Below, piece after piece: positions 1-7,698 of a DNA stretch of 10,058 bases. Numbering within the stretch: position 1 is the stretch's first letter; each line of letters opens with the position of its first letter. The stretch spans positions 25,003 to 35,060 of the forward strand of contig CAJUOR010000015.1 of the NCBI GenBank assembly GCA_910588165.1. Direction: 5' to 3'. The notes below the pieces were generated by a model. It saw nothing but the letters and a program-made list of their open reading frames with translations. It had not been told where the DNA came from and ran no database searches. Made by a program: the position numbers and the translations under genes. Source of the stretch: an uncultured Thomasclavelia sp. Its GTDB lineage: Bacteria > Bacillota_I > Bacilli_A > Erysipelotrichales > Coprobacillaceae.

Positions 1-2
1 AT

Positions 3-596
3 GCCTTTGTTTATAATTATCGTATGAATGACATGCGTGGCATTGGCATGGGGGTTGTAGCCTTATTAACACCTTGGCTGATTCCTGCTTTATTCAAAAT
101 TGTCAAACTTAAAGCAAGTGATGAAATCTATATTTTAAATATTATTTTCATCTATTTTGCTTCGTTAATCGGTAGTTGTCTAGGTGGCTATGGTCTACCT
201 TTCTTTGATAAAGCATTGCATTTCTCCAGTGGTATTTTTGCCACAATCCTAGCTATGATGTTATACAGTTGGATTAAGCATACTAAAAAGGCCGAAACTC
301 AAGCCGACAAAGCAATTTTCTTTATTTTTATCAATGCCGTTAATATGGCTATCGCTCTACTATGGGAATTTTATGAATATTCTATGTTGATTTTCTTCAA
401 TAATGACTGTATCAATCATTATACAACCGGGGTTCATGACAGTATCACAGATATGTTATGTGCCTTTACCGCCGGTTTAATCATCACGACTTTAGTTGTT
501 CGTTACTATAAAACAGGAAAAAAAGAATTTTTCATCTCTTTATACGAAAAGTTCTACGATATGAATATTGAGGGTCAAAAAGCTCTATTCAAATAG
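3..596 (+). CDS. Polytopic integral membrane protein, 5' end outside window (VanZ/DUF2238-like)
   Basis: The frame is open to the window edge (codons for AFVYNYR precede the first ATG at 24), so the gene probably starts upstream and this is the C-terminal part. Counting from the Met at 24, hydrophobic segments lie near residues 8-27, 34-54, 66-85, 97-125 and 142-160, giving about five membrane passes. Polar residues sit inside or beside them in a pattern recalling small DUF2238/VanZ-like membrane proteins: D62-x3-H66-x3-G70, W114-E115-x2-E118, and G136-x2-D139-x3-D143. The cytoplasmic-looking tail after residue 160 is lysine-rich. The function of such proteins is mostly unknown and the family call is from pattern memory only. 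The gene stands alone on the + strand, convergent with the surface-protein cluster, and is followed by a terminator at 633-664. Confidence 0.8.
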   Translation, partial: AFVYNYRMNDMRGIGMGVVALLTPWLIPALFKIVKLKASDEIYILNIIFIYFASLIGSCLGGYGLPFFDKALHFSSGIFATILAMMLYSWIKHTKKAETQADKAIFFIFINAVNMAIALLWEFYEYSMLIFFNNDCINHYTTGVHDSITDMLCAFTAGLIITTLVVRYYKTGKKEFFISLYEKFYDMNIEGQKALFK

Positions 597-632
597 TTCT
601 CAATATCAACTCTTAAGCAATTTCACCATTGA

Positions 633-664
633 GATCGTTGATAAAATAAAGTCAACGGTCTTTT
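633..664 (+). terminator. Rho-independent terminator of the membrane-protein gene
   Basis: A 9-bp stem (633-641 with 652-660, one G-U pair, A/T-rich 10-nt loop) is followed directly by TTTT and a T-rich stretch. It lies 37 nt after the stop codon at 596, so it should end the + strand transcript. Confidence 0.75.
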
Positions 665-738
665 CTTTACACCAAGTCCAACGTGTTGCTAAACCTCAAC
701 CTCTACATTTTATCCTTGTGCGTTGTGTGAGTTATTGT

Positions 739-771
739 TAATCATCAGTAATGCTTCGCATTGCATGATTA
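739..771. repeat. Isolated imperfect hairpin in the intergenic region
   Basis: TAATCAT (739-745) pairs with ATGATTA (765-771), and an inner AATGC/GCATT stem closes a 3-nt loop. There is no T-run on either side, so it is unlikely to be a simple terminator. It lies between the convergent 3' ends of the membrane-protein gene and the surface-protein pseudogene. Apart from the terminators at 633-664 and 786-814, I see nothing else in 597-826. Confidence 0.35.
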
Positions 772-785
772 GCTTATTTCAAAAT

Positions 786-814
786 ATGAAAAAAACTAGG
801 AATCGTTGTTTCTA
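786..814 (-). terminator. Probable terminator after the surface-protein pseudogene
   Basis: Read on the minus strand, ACTAG and CTAGT form the base of an imperfect stem, followed by a run of seven or more T residues. It lies just after the pseudogene stop at 827. The stem pairs better as + strand RNA, through G-U pairs, so the structure may act in both directions. Its core resembles a sequence upstream of the adhesin gene (7361-7384). Confidence 0.5.
787..809 (+). repeat. Left copy of a short direct repeat flanking the surface-protein module
   Basis: AAAAACTAG (791-799) overlaps AGGAATCGTTGT (798-809). The same two words occur in the same order and orientation at 7361-7384, there separated by 3 nt. 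The pair brackets the pseudogene and the adhesin gene. Confidence 0.45.
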
Positions 815-826
815 GTCTTATCATCT

Positions 827-1764
827 TTATTCACTTTTTCTTCTTTGTAAAACAAATGCCATAACCACTCCCACAAAGGAAATGACAGTCATCATACCCC
901 CTAGCATGATATTTGTTGATTCTCCCGTCTTTATATCCGAATTCGCTAATAGAATTTGTTTCTCTTTTTTGACCATAACAGAAATAGTCTTAGTTACAGA
1001 ATCACCGCTCTTATCTGTTACCTTATAGATTACTGTATAAGTGCCGGCTTTTGAGGTATCTACCGTATTATTGATAATTTTAATCTTAGCTGTAAGATCA
1101 CCATCTTCCTTATCATATCATAACGTTATTCAAAGCAATCTCATCGCCAAATTTATCACCTACAGTCAATACTTTATCCTTAGTTGTAATTATAGGTATA
1201 TGATTTGATGTTGTTGAGGTTACAACTTCTATATTAAGCTAGCTGAACAGAAATAATTTCATAATTTAATATATCATTAGGTGTAAAGATGGCCTCAGAT
1301 TGACATACACCTAATTTATCGGCAATCACATTCGTATCTTTCCACCTAAATCCTTTAGGAAATTTTATCGTTCCTAAAAGCTGGCTTTTACTAATCACAA
1401 GATTATCAACATCATCTGGTGTTGGAATAGCTTTTTTAATAACAAATTCTTTTTCAGTCGTTGCCCCATTATAAATGCTATCTGCTTCTGAAGATGTTTC
1501 GATAGGGTGCAAAACATTAACACCTATCGTATGCTCCTTATTGTTCGATAAATTTAATTTTGGATAAGTGTCTTCAGTTTTGATTACTTATCCATCTATT
1601 ACAAGTTGAATCATTGGTTCTTGAAGCGTATAAGAAACCTTAAGTGAGACAGGATTTGTCAAGGGTATTTTCATCATGATTCGATAGATCATATATGTAT
1701 AGACGAAGAACAAGACATTGAACACAAGGAGCAATATAGAAGGCAGTTTGTTTTTTCTTTTCAT
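827..1764 (-). pseudogene. Decayed gene for a small surface-anchored protein with Ig-like/DUF5011-like modules
   Basis: Translation from the ATG at 1764 (GAAAGGGA ribosome site at 1771-1778) begins MKRKNKLPSILLLVFNVLFF, a signal-anchor-like N-terminus. It meets an in-frame TAA at 1588-1590, then resumes as VIKTEDTYPKL through a domain ending in the TPNDILNYE pattern typical of Gram-positive wall-protein repeats. A first frameshift near 1230-1245 leads into a DUF5011/Ig-like module (LTVGDKFGDEIAL ... DKEDGDLTAKI ... AGTYTVIYKVTDKSGD), itself broken by a second frameshift near 1110-1120. The C-terminus has IKTGES, a hydrophobic segment and the basic tail QRRKSE. The repaired protein would be about 310 residues. 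It lies 70 bp downstream of the adhesin gene on the same strand, with a terminator between, and ends in a similar IKTG-type anchor. Three lesions make function unlikely unless they are assembly errors. The original partner or ligand is unknown. Confidence 0.82.
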
Positions 1765-1783
1765 GGCGATTCCCTTTCACAAG

Positions 1784-1824
1784 AAAAACGGCGAGACAGA
1801 TGTCTTTCATACACCATCTCGCCG
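1784..1824 (-). terminator. Rho-independent terminator of the giant adhesin gene
   Basis: A perfect 8-bp G/C-rich stem (CGGCGAGA at 1824-1817 on the minus strand, TCTCGCCG at 1796-1789) with a 20-nt loop is followed by TTTTT at 1788-1784. It begins about 10 nt after the adhesin stop codon at 1834, so the adhesin is probably transcribed alone, without the pseudogene downstream. Confidence 0.8.
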
Positions 1825-1833
1825 CCAGCTTCA

Positions 1834-4800
1834 TTATTTCTTACAGTGTTTTTCTTTATATTTATATTTGCTCTCTAGCAAGGTAATAATTGGACCCATA
1901 CCGGAAATTCCTAAAAGCACTAACCACAGAGTCAAGTTTGTTTCATCCCCTGTCTTGATACCATCATCAGTTGGCTTATCCAGATCAGAGGAGTCGCCCA
2001 GATCAGTGGGTTTATCGTCGTTTATTATAGTAAACATCATCCCGTTCTGATCTACTTTCGCTGTGAAACCGTCCGGCACATTCACTTCGTCCACTGTCCA
2101 AGTATACTCGTCGCTGAGTTCAGTCCAAGTGAACGTCCAGTTATTTTGGTCGCTTAGTTCGACTTTCTCATATTCTTTGCCATCTCTCAACAGGACAACC
2201 GTTACAGAATCCGTCGCCTTGCCCCCATCATCCAATATCCACTCTTTTTTCACTGTGAGGTTAGAATTATCAGAATCGGGGTCAATCGGCGTTACATCCT
2301 TGGTGTTCGTAAACACTGCTGTAGATGTACCATCTTTTGTAATCGTTCCCTTATCGCCAGTCTTAGTTGTCACATAGCCGTCATCAGAATAATCATCCTC
2401 AGTCACCGTGTAGGTGATACCAGCCTGAAGACCAGTCGCCGTCTTGCTCTCACCATGCTTCAGCGTGAAGGTTGCCTCACCATCGGTAAACATCATATCG
2501 CCAATAGTTCCACTGATAGATGTATCACTAAGTGTTACAGTGAACGTGAAATCTTTATCCGTTTCTCCGGCATTTCCTTCTACAATCTTGGAAACTGTCA
2601 GACTACCGAAATCAGTCTTTACCTCCCAGTTGGCTATAAAAGTGAGATTACCGACCGTTCCCGGATCAACCCTGAGCTTGGAGAAGGTTGTTCCGTTATC
2701 TTTCTCTGTTGTGTCAGTACCAAGACTCCAATGAGAGAACACATACCATTTACCATTTTCATAAACACGGGCCGGATTCTGTGCCTTAAAAGTATCCTTC
2801 GTGGTGTACTGGACAGGATTTTTCCCGTTCGCTACCGGGGTGTTCGCTGCCGCCGTAACGGCAGCCAGCGCAGCGTCAGCCGCAAGCGGCGAACCTGGCG
2901 CATTTTCATAGGTAATGGTGTACAGAATTGGTTGCACTAGGTAGGTAATAGTTCCCGGAATAGCCTCCCCTGTCAAGGTAGCTGTATCCTGCGGATTGCC
3001 ATCCTTATCAATCCATTTCAAATCAGAAGCCTTATCCACCTCTGTATACTGATTCCCATTTTTGTTGACTAGCGCATAGCCCTTGTTTACCAGCTCTGTG
3101 GCAACATCAGACTGCGGCGTGACCACGGTCTGATCCGCTTGCACCTGAATTTCCTTCACAATAACAGGTGCCACGTCGTTCTCTGTGCCGGCTTCTATGA
3201 ATCGCACCACATGGTTGCCGGGAAGGATTGGATCGTAGTAGAAGATTACGTAATAGGTATCGTCGGGATTGCCCATCGTCAAAATCTTATTTGCCGCCCC
3301 AGGCACATAGCCAGGCTGCTCCTTCGCCGAGAAATTCAGAGACGAATTGGCAATAAACATCTGATCCTGGCGTTCCACTTTACCTAGCACATAATAGGCT
3401 GTGCCGCCGTCTTGGACGATATTGCCATTCTCATCAATCTGCACCTTCTCTTTATTCTTGTCGGCGTCGAGAGGATTATTTGTTACATAATAGACCGTGT
3501 ATTCAAACGTATCCGTGCTGACAGTTGACCATTTTGCGGCAACGTGCTTGTTTTCTGTAATGACCTGATCAAAGTTAAACTCTGTATCAGTAATGTTCCC
3601 GTTTTCATCCGCTACATACCAGCCATCTAATGTGTAATTGTTTCGGAGAGGACGTGGGATAACGCCGTTTGCGGAGTAACGAGTGTTGGCGGAAATCTTC
3701 TTTAGAATATCCCCGCTAGCGCCGTCGACCGTACCGCCGTTCAGGTGGAAGGTCACCGTGTAGGTAGGAGCTTCCCAAATTGCATATAGCCACAGGTTAC
3801 TCTCAATGGCAAACACCTCTTTTGCCTGGGCTTCGGTCTCGACATTTTCATCCACGGTCCACTGCATATTCACACCGGCCGGACCAAGCCCCCAGCCCTT
3901 GAAGGTCCATGCGGCGCTGCCGTTTTCTGCCCTATCGGGGCAGACAGTAGTCTCAGCAGCAGGCTTCCAGTCATACGCAGTATTCGTATTTTTGTCCGTA
4001 TAGTTCAGCTTAAAACCATACTTCTCCTGGGTTACCAACGCACCATAGGGCAGCTCCACTGTGCCCAAGGTATACTCGGTTTGATCTGCGTTCTCCTGAT
4101 TGGTGGGAACCGTGTAGGTGATGGTGTACCGATCTCTGTCGTAGTAGAAATAGAGGTCGTAGGGGGTGATCTCAGTACCGACAGTTCTTCCGTTATAAGC
4201 GCCATCCGTATCTGCGTACTGTGTACTATGATCCGCAGTCACATTTGCTCGGGTCATATGCAACCGAGCGCTAGGATTCTGCTTTGCGATCGTATTGGAA
4301 GACACCGTGTCCACCTGGCGGGCCACAGCGTAATAGCTTCCATTGTATGCGCGTACCGCGTAATAGTTGCCGTTGGGATCATTATAGGTGATCTGTCCGT
4401 TTGCGTAAGACACCTGCATCAGATCGTTAAAGTCGTATTTGGCAATGGCTACGTTATCCGTAGGCACCAGATACAGGAAGTTCCTCTCATCCGTGGTGTT
4501 ATTGTCGTAAATGCTGACACGCTGCATATCGGTAACATTCAGTTTCGGCACCTCAAAGCAGTGATTGTTCCGATAGTAGCTGATATTTCCGTTAAACCAG
4601 TAAGCTACTAGGTTATGCCTTAGGCTCGTATTTTGAGGGTCCGCAATAATCTCAGCGCTCATAGCGGCGTAGGTGCCTATAATAGTGGGTTCGCCGGCAT
4701 TGTACAAACCAGAATTGAAGAATCCGCCTTCATTGTACTTGCCGTCTGTGGTGGCCCATGAGATCATCTTGGCAGAGGTTCCACGGTTGCCCGGGTTATC

Positions 4801-7293
4801 CAGTGAGTTGACACGCTCCTCCGACCGCGCAACCGGCCAGACGTTCCGTAGGTCCGCGCCGTACTTGGCCCGGATGGTAATAGTCTGGGGTACCGGCATT
4901 TGGCTACCTAATGTTACATCGGCGCGCATCCAACCATTGTTATAATTTGAACCGTTACCACCGTTATGCGAAGTGCTATAGCCAAAGTTTAGATTACCAC
5001 CTGGCACCGCCGCGCCGCTGCTGAAACTGTAGCCGTTGGTACTACTTGCCACGCAGTAATTGGAATTATTTCCACCAGTCGTTGCACTGCCATAATAAGT
5101 AAACAGCAGCTCATAGACATTCCGGGTAAAGTAGACATAGATTGTGGTCTTGCCGTCGGCAGAGGCCGTGGTGGCACTATAATTGATTTCGCCCTCTTCT
5201 TCGTGCACGATTTCGAACGCAGCCTGGGTATAGAAGTTAGTTACATCAATGCCGCTGGTTTGACCCATGGCCTTGCTGAACTCCGTATCCACCTTAGTCT
5301 GAATCGTATCCAATAACGTTTTGTCCGAGCCGGACTTTAATAGAGACGAATCGGTATTAACATCTATCGTAAAGCTGCCCATATTGCTATAATACGGGTC
5401 GCCCATCCCCAACTGAGGCTTGTGAGTCACAGGTTCAGATTTATAGTTGGCATACTTACTATCATAATAGGTAGTATTTCCACCGCTGGCGATCGCCTGC
5501 ACATCATCCATCCCGGTCAAATCCTCCGTCCAGAGAATGACACGCACTTGGGTTGTAGCCGGCTTCCATTTCGGATACAGGTGCAACGCCAGCACACCGC
5601 CGCTCTCTGTCAACTTGGCTTTTCCAATCAACTCGTTGTTGACCGTCAGTACGGGAGCATCCTTGTTAAGTTCCGTATATTGCTTATCATTGTAGCTACC
5701 GTCGGCATTGGGCGTCGCATCCTTATTCAGATACCGCCAACCGGCAAAAGTATAGCCGGTTCGTTTCGGTTCAGTTACATTTGTAAAATCAACATTGCTA
5801 CCCAGCGCAACCTGCTGTCTGGGAATGTAGGTATAGTTGGTATCGAAGATCACGCGGTAGGAATCCGCCGCCTTGTAATAAATATCCACCACCGTATTCG
5901 TATTCTCAATCAACTTTTGGGAATATTCGGTGGACTGGAGTTGTTCGTATATGCCATCGAACTTCGCCGAAGCGCGGGTCATCGCGCCAACGCGACCTTG
6001 CAGGGTTTCCTGATCTAAACGGACGTAGTCGACGCCGTTTTCAGTCTTTTTTCTATCTGTATCCAAGTTGTCTATTTCATCCTGACTCATCCCGGAAAGA
6101 GTCTCCGGCATCCAGTGATTCACCGTGTACCAAGTGGCGTTGCGGCGGTAATAGACGGTGATATCCAGATCCGTTTCGCCTGCCAGCACCTGATTCAGCT
6201 GCGTTTCCGTCAGCGTCACTTCCAACTTGGGACTTTCCAACGGGTTAGCACCCCGGTTGTCATTATCGCTCACAGCCTTTGCGGTGTAATTAGCTGCCGT
6301 CAAGGTGCGGGCAGCATTCCACGCCTCGTTATATTCCGTGGAGTAGCGGTTGTTATAGGTCGGATTCGTATCTTCACCTGGCTTCTCCTGATAGTAGTAA
6401 ATTGTATGGTTGGCAATATCCACATCGAATTCGCCTTTTTCCAGCTTCGCTTCCAGCTCAGCCGCTGTTTCGTTTCCCGTCGGCGGACTTACCACATACT
6501 TGTTCAACTCGTTGGAATTCAGTACAATGCGGAATCCTTCCACAGTTGACAGTTTCCAAGTCACCTTATAGGTTCCATCAGACTGCTTCTTGGGAATCGC
6601 CTCTATCACAGAGGGGCTTGCCACACCAACACCTGCCAATCCACCGGTGTTGGAATACTTATACTCCACGTTTATCCGGATAACATCCGCCGGGACAAAC
6701 TCATAATCGGAGAGCTTGCCGTCGAAGACTTCTCTTAGCATACTTCCCTCGCCTGTGGCGTCCTCTTTGTGCACGACCTTCCAGCCACTGCTTACAACAT
6801 AAACGATTCGTGCGCCGCCCTGCCGATTTTCGTCAAAGTCCTCTATGGACAACGGGTTCGCTTCCGTGACCGTAAGTTGCTTCGCATCATAGACAAAGCG
6901 GGACAAGTCACACACGCCGTCTTCAAAATCCGCCTCGGTCAGCGAAATCTCCTCTGACACATTTACGTTTCTGCTTTTTCCATCTAGCTTAAACCGGAAG
7001 TAGTGCGTCAAATGAAGCGTATAGACCGCATCAGCCTCAGATTTCGTTTCTGTTTCTTCTGTCTTTGTTTCTGCAGAGGTCCCCAACTCTGCTTTGGTCT
7101 TTGTCGTTGGTGTTATTTCCTGCTGCACTGATGATTCCGTCGGAGCCACCGTTTCCTCAGCGGAAACACCGCTTTCTGTCACAGGAGTCTCAGCCGCCAA
7201 TACTCCCTCTGCGTTTGTGCCAAGCAACGCAACACAAAGTGTCGCAATGACAACTCTGCGCCAAAAATCATGTCTTCGTCTGCGTGATTTCAT
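1834..7293 (-). CDS. Giant secreted surface-anchored adhesin-like protein with InlB-type and Cna-B-like repeats
   Basis: The 1819-residue protein starts at the ATG at 7293, 9 nt after a perfect AGGAGG. Residues 1-34 are a signal peptide (basic MKSRRRR, hydrophobic core, cleavage near LAA/E). A Thr/Glu/Ser-rich linker (35-88) and a possible domain at 90-212 follow. InlB/Listeria-Bacteroides type repeats (YxVxF...GYTFxGW...W) are seen at about 480-577, 1056-1174, 1177-1256 and 1458-1557, with a MucBP-like stretch at about 1358-1455. Residues 580-1055 are Tyr/Asn/Gly-rich and match nothing I know. Two beta-rich isopeptide-type domains follow, at 1563-1668 (K1569, E1632) and 1677-1760 (K1682 or K1683, E1736). 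The C-terminus has IKTGD (1779-1783), a membrane segment (1787-1806) and a Lys-rich tail, but no LPXTG. The likely role is adhesion at the cell surface; the ligand is unknown. The body is clearly richer in G+C than its flanks. Expression probably depends on the invertible segment upstream. Confidence 0.95.
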   Translation of the reverse strand: MKSRRRRHDFWRRVVIATLCVALLGTNAEGVLAAETPVTESGVSAEETVAPTESSVQQEITPTTKTKAELGTSAETKTEETETKSEADAVYTLHLTHYFRFKLDGKSRNVNVSEEISLTEADFEDGVCDLSRFVYDAKQLTVTEANPLSIEDFDENRQGGARIVYVVSSGWKVVHKEDATGEGSMLREVFDGKLSDYEFVPADVIRINVEYKYSNTGGLAGVGVASPSVIEAIPKKQSDGTYKVTWKLSTVEGFRIVLNSNELNKYVVSPPTGNETAAELEAKLEKGEFDVDIANHTIYYYQEKPGEDTNPTYNNRYSTEYNEAWNAARTLTAANYTAKAVSDNDNRGANPLESPKLEVTLTETQLNQVLAGETDLDITVYYRRNATWYTVNHWMPETLSGMSQDEIDNLDTDRKKTENGVDYVRLDQETLQGRVGAMTRASAKFDGIYEQLQSTEYSQKLIENTNTVVDIYYKAADSYRVIFDTNYTYIPRQQVALGSNVDFTNVTEPKRTGYTFAGWRYLNKDATPNADGSYNDKQYTELNKDAPVLTVNNELIGKAKLTESGGVLALHLYPKWKPATTQVRVILWTEDLTGMDDVQAIASGGNTTYYDSKYANYKSEPVTHKPQLGMGDPYYSNMGSFTIDVNTDSSLLKSGSDKTLLDTIQTKVDTEFSKAMGQTSGIDVTNFYTQAAFEIVHEEEGEINYSATTASADGKTTIYVYFTRNVYELLFTYYGSATTGGNNSNYCVASSTNGYSFSSGAAVPGGNLNFGYSTSHNGGNGSNYNNGWMRADVTLGSQMPVPQTITIRAKYGADLRNVWPVARSEERVNSLDNPGNRGTSAKMISWATTDGKYNEGGFFNSGLYNAGEPTIIGTYAAMSAEIIADPQNTSLRHNLVAYWFNGNISYYRNNHCFEVPKLNVTDMQRVSIYDNNTTDERNFLYLVPTDNVAIAKYDFNDLMQVSYANGQITYNDPNGNYYAVRAYNGSYYAVARQVDTVSSNTIAKQNPSARLHMTRANVTADHSTQYADTDGAYNGRTVGTEITPYDLYFYYDRDRYTITYTVPTNQENADQTEYTLGTVELPYGALVTQEKYGFKLNYTDKNTNTAYDWKPAAETTVCPDRAENGSAAWTFKGWGLGPAGVNMQWTVDENVETEAQAKEVFAIESNLWLYAIWEAPTYTVTFHLNGGTVDGASGDILKKISANTRYSANGVIPRPLRNNYTLDGWYVADENGNITDTEFNFDQVITENKHVAAKWSTVSTDTFEYTVYYVTNNPLDADKNKEKVQIDENGNIVQDGGTAYYVLGKVERQDQMFIANSSLNFSAKEQPGYVPGAANKILTMGNPDDTYYVIFYYDPILPGNHVVRFIEAGTENDVAPVIVKEIQVQADQTVVTPQSDVATELVNKGYALVNKNGNQYTEVDKASDLKWIDKDGNPQDTATLTGEAIPGTITYLVQPILYTITYENAPGSPLAADAALAAVTAAANTPVANGKNPVQYTTKDTFKAQNPARVYENGKWYVFSHWSLGTDTTEKDNGTTFSKLRVDPGTVGNLTFIANWEVKTDFGSLTVSKIVEGNAGETDKDFTFTVTLSDTSISGTIGDMMFTDGEATFTLKHGESKTATGLQAGITYTVTEDDYSDDGYVTTKTGDKGTITKDGTSTAVFTNTKDVTPIDPDSDNSNLTVKKEWILDDGGKATDSVTVVLLRDGKEYEKVELSDQNNWTFTWTELSDEYTWTVDEVNVPDGFTAKVDQNGMMFTIINDDKPTDLGDSSDLDKPTDDGIKTGDETNLTLWLVLLGISGMGPIITLLESKYKYKEKHCKK

Positions 7294-7302
7294 TGATGTA
7301 AT

Positions 7303-7308
7303 CCTCCT
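7303..7308 (-). promoter_or_regulatory. Ribosome-binding site of the adhesin gene
   Basis: AGGAGG on the minus strand lies 9 nt before the ATG at 7293 and fixes the start. The leader between it and the first recombination site (7407) is A/T-rich and shows no promoter aimed at the gene, so transcription must come from further upstream. Confidence 0.85.
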
Positions 7309-7360
7309 TTTTACTTTCCTCTTCCTAAATATAAGTTACATAGTGATAAATGGGGCGGGT

Positions 7361-7384
7361 AAAAACTAGAAAAGGAATCGTTGT
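7361..7384 (+). repeat. Right copy of a short direct repeat flanking the surface-protein module
   Basis: AAAAACTAG (7361-7369) and AGGAATCGTTGT (7373-7384) match the words at 791-809. This copy lies in the adhesin 5' leader. It may be a relic of the same terminator-like sequence seen after the pseudogene. Confidence 0.45.
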
Positions 7385-7406
7385 GTCTTGCGTTAGAGCT
7401 ATAATC

Positions 7407-7424
7407 AAAAAGTGTACCTTTTGA
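7407..7424 (+). repeat. Recombination site 1 (left arm of inverted repeat)
   Basis: AAAAAGTGTACCTTTTGA. It is a perfect 18-bp inverted match to 7553-7570 and a 15/18 direct match to 7699-7716. The central GTAC with A-rich and T-rich half-sites gives partial dyad symmetry, as expected of a serine-recombinase crossover site. Confidence 0.85.
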
Positions 7425-7504
7425 CAGTAACCTTCCGACAGAATTCCTGTACTTCAGATGCGAGAAAGACTCCTCTGATTTACACTCAAAATCCTAAATT
7501 TTTC

Positions 7505-7533
7505 TTGTGTTTCAGGCTGTTTAGCTGTATAAT
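7505..7533 (+). promoter_or_regulatory. Promoter A, inside the invertible segment, facing away from the adhesin
   Basis: The -35 is TTGTGT at 7505-7510 (3/6), the spacer is 17 bp, and the -10 is a perfect TATAAT at 7528-7533, giving a predicted start near 7540. In this orientation it reads across site 2 and then antisense into the 3' end of the recombinase gene; no + strand gene lies there to receive it. Confidence 0.65.
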
Positions 7534-7552
7534 TTAAGAGTACAGAAGGCTA

Positions 7553-7570
7553 TCAAAAGGTACACTTTTT
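7553..7570 (-). repeat. Recombination site 2 (right arm of inverted repeat)
   Basis: TCAAAAGGTACACTTTTT, the exact reverse complement of site 1. The match continues imperfectly: the 2nd and 3rd flanking bases on the inner side and two bases on the outer side also agree. It lies 146 bp from both site 1 and site 3, centre to centre. Confidence 0.85.
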
Positions 7571-7592
7571 AATAGTCAATGATTTTACTTAC

Positions 7593-7620
7593 AGTATATA
7601 TGAAAATGCCGTTTTTTCAA
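7593..7620 (-). promoter_or_regulatory. Promoter B, facing the adhesin gene
   Basis: On the minus strand, TTGAAA (7620-7615) and TATACT (7598-7593) are separated by 16 bp, each 5/6 to consensus. It lies in the 128-bp stretch between sites 2 and 3, and its -10 is 22 bp from site 2. It faces promoter A head-on across site 2. If active, it would transcribe through segment A into the adhesin. Confidence 0.45.
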
Positions 7621-7698
7621 TGTAATTGACTTTTGAAATAGTTCTAGGTCACTATTCTTAAATTGTCTTTTATATTTGATGTTATCTAAATATTTTGT

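Larger units (their letters stand above)
7407..7570. other. Predicted invertible promoter segment (phase-variation switch), present orientation probably OFF
   Basis: The 18-bp inverted repeats enclose 128 bp (7425-7552) that hold a promoter pointing right, away from the adhesin. Inversion would map position x to 14977-x, placing the -10 at 7444-7449 on the minus strand with transcription starting near 7437. That gives an adhesin leader of roughly 145 nt that includes site 1. No gene lies in the segment. The adjacent serine recombinase gene is the obvious candidate enzyme. Seen: repeats, promoter, gene order. Inferred: inversion and its effect. Confidence 0.75.

Noticed and set aside
1640..1834. 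Small minus-strand frame starting at the adhesin stop codon
   Set aside because: It overlaps the adhesin terminator and the start of the pseudogene in another frame and has no signal or domain of its own.
4081..4611. Long + strand open frame of 176 codons opposite the adhesin gene, and a similar one at 5422-6018
   Set aside because: Both lie wholly antisense to a well-supported 1819-residue protein, have no ribosome site and show no domain pattern; the G+C-rich sense codons explain the lack of stops.
7601..7619. Hairpin TGAAAA/TTTTCA as a terminator after the recombinase gene
   Set aside because: The stem is 6 A/T pairs only, no T-run follows on either strand, and it overlaps the candidate -35 of promoter B.
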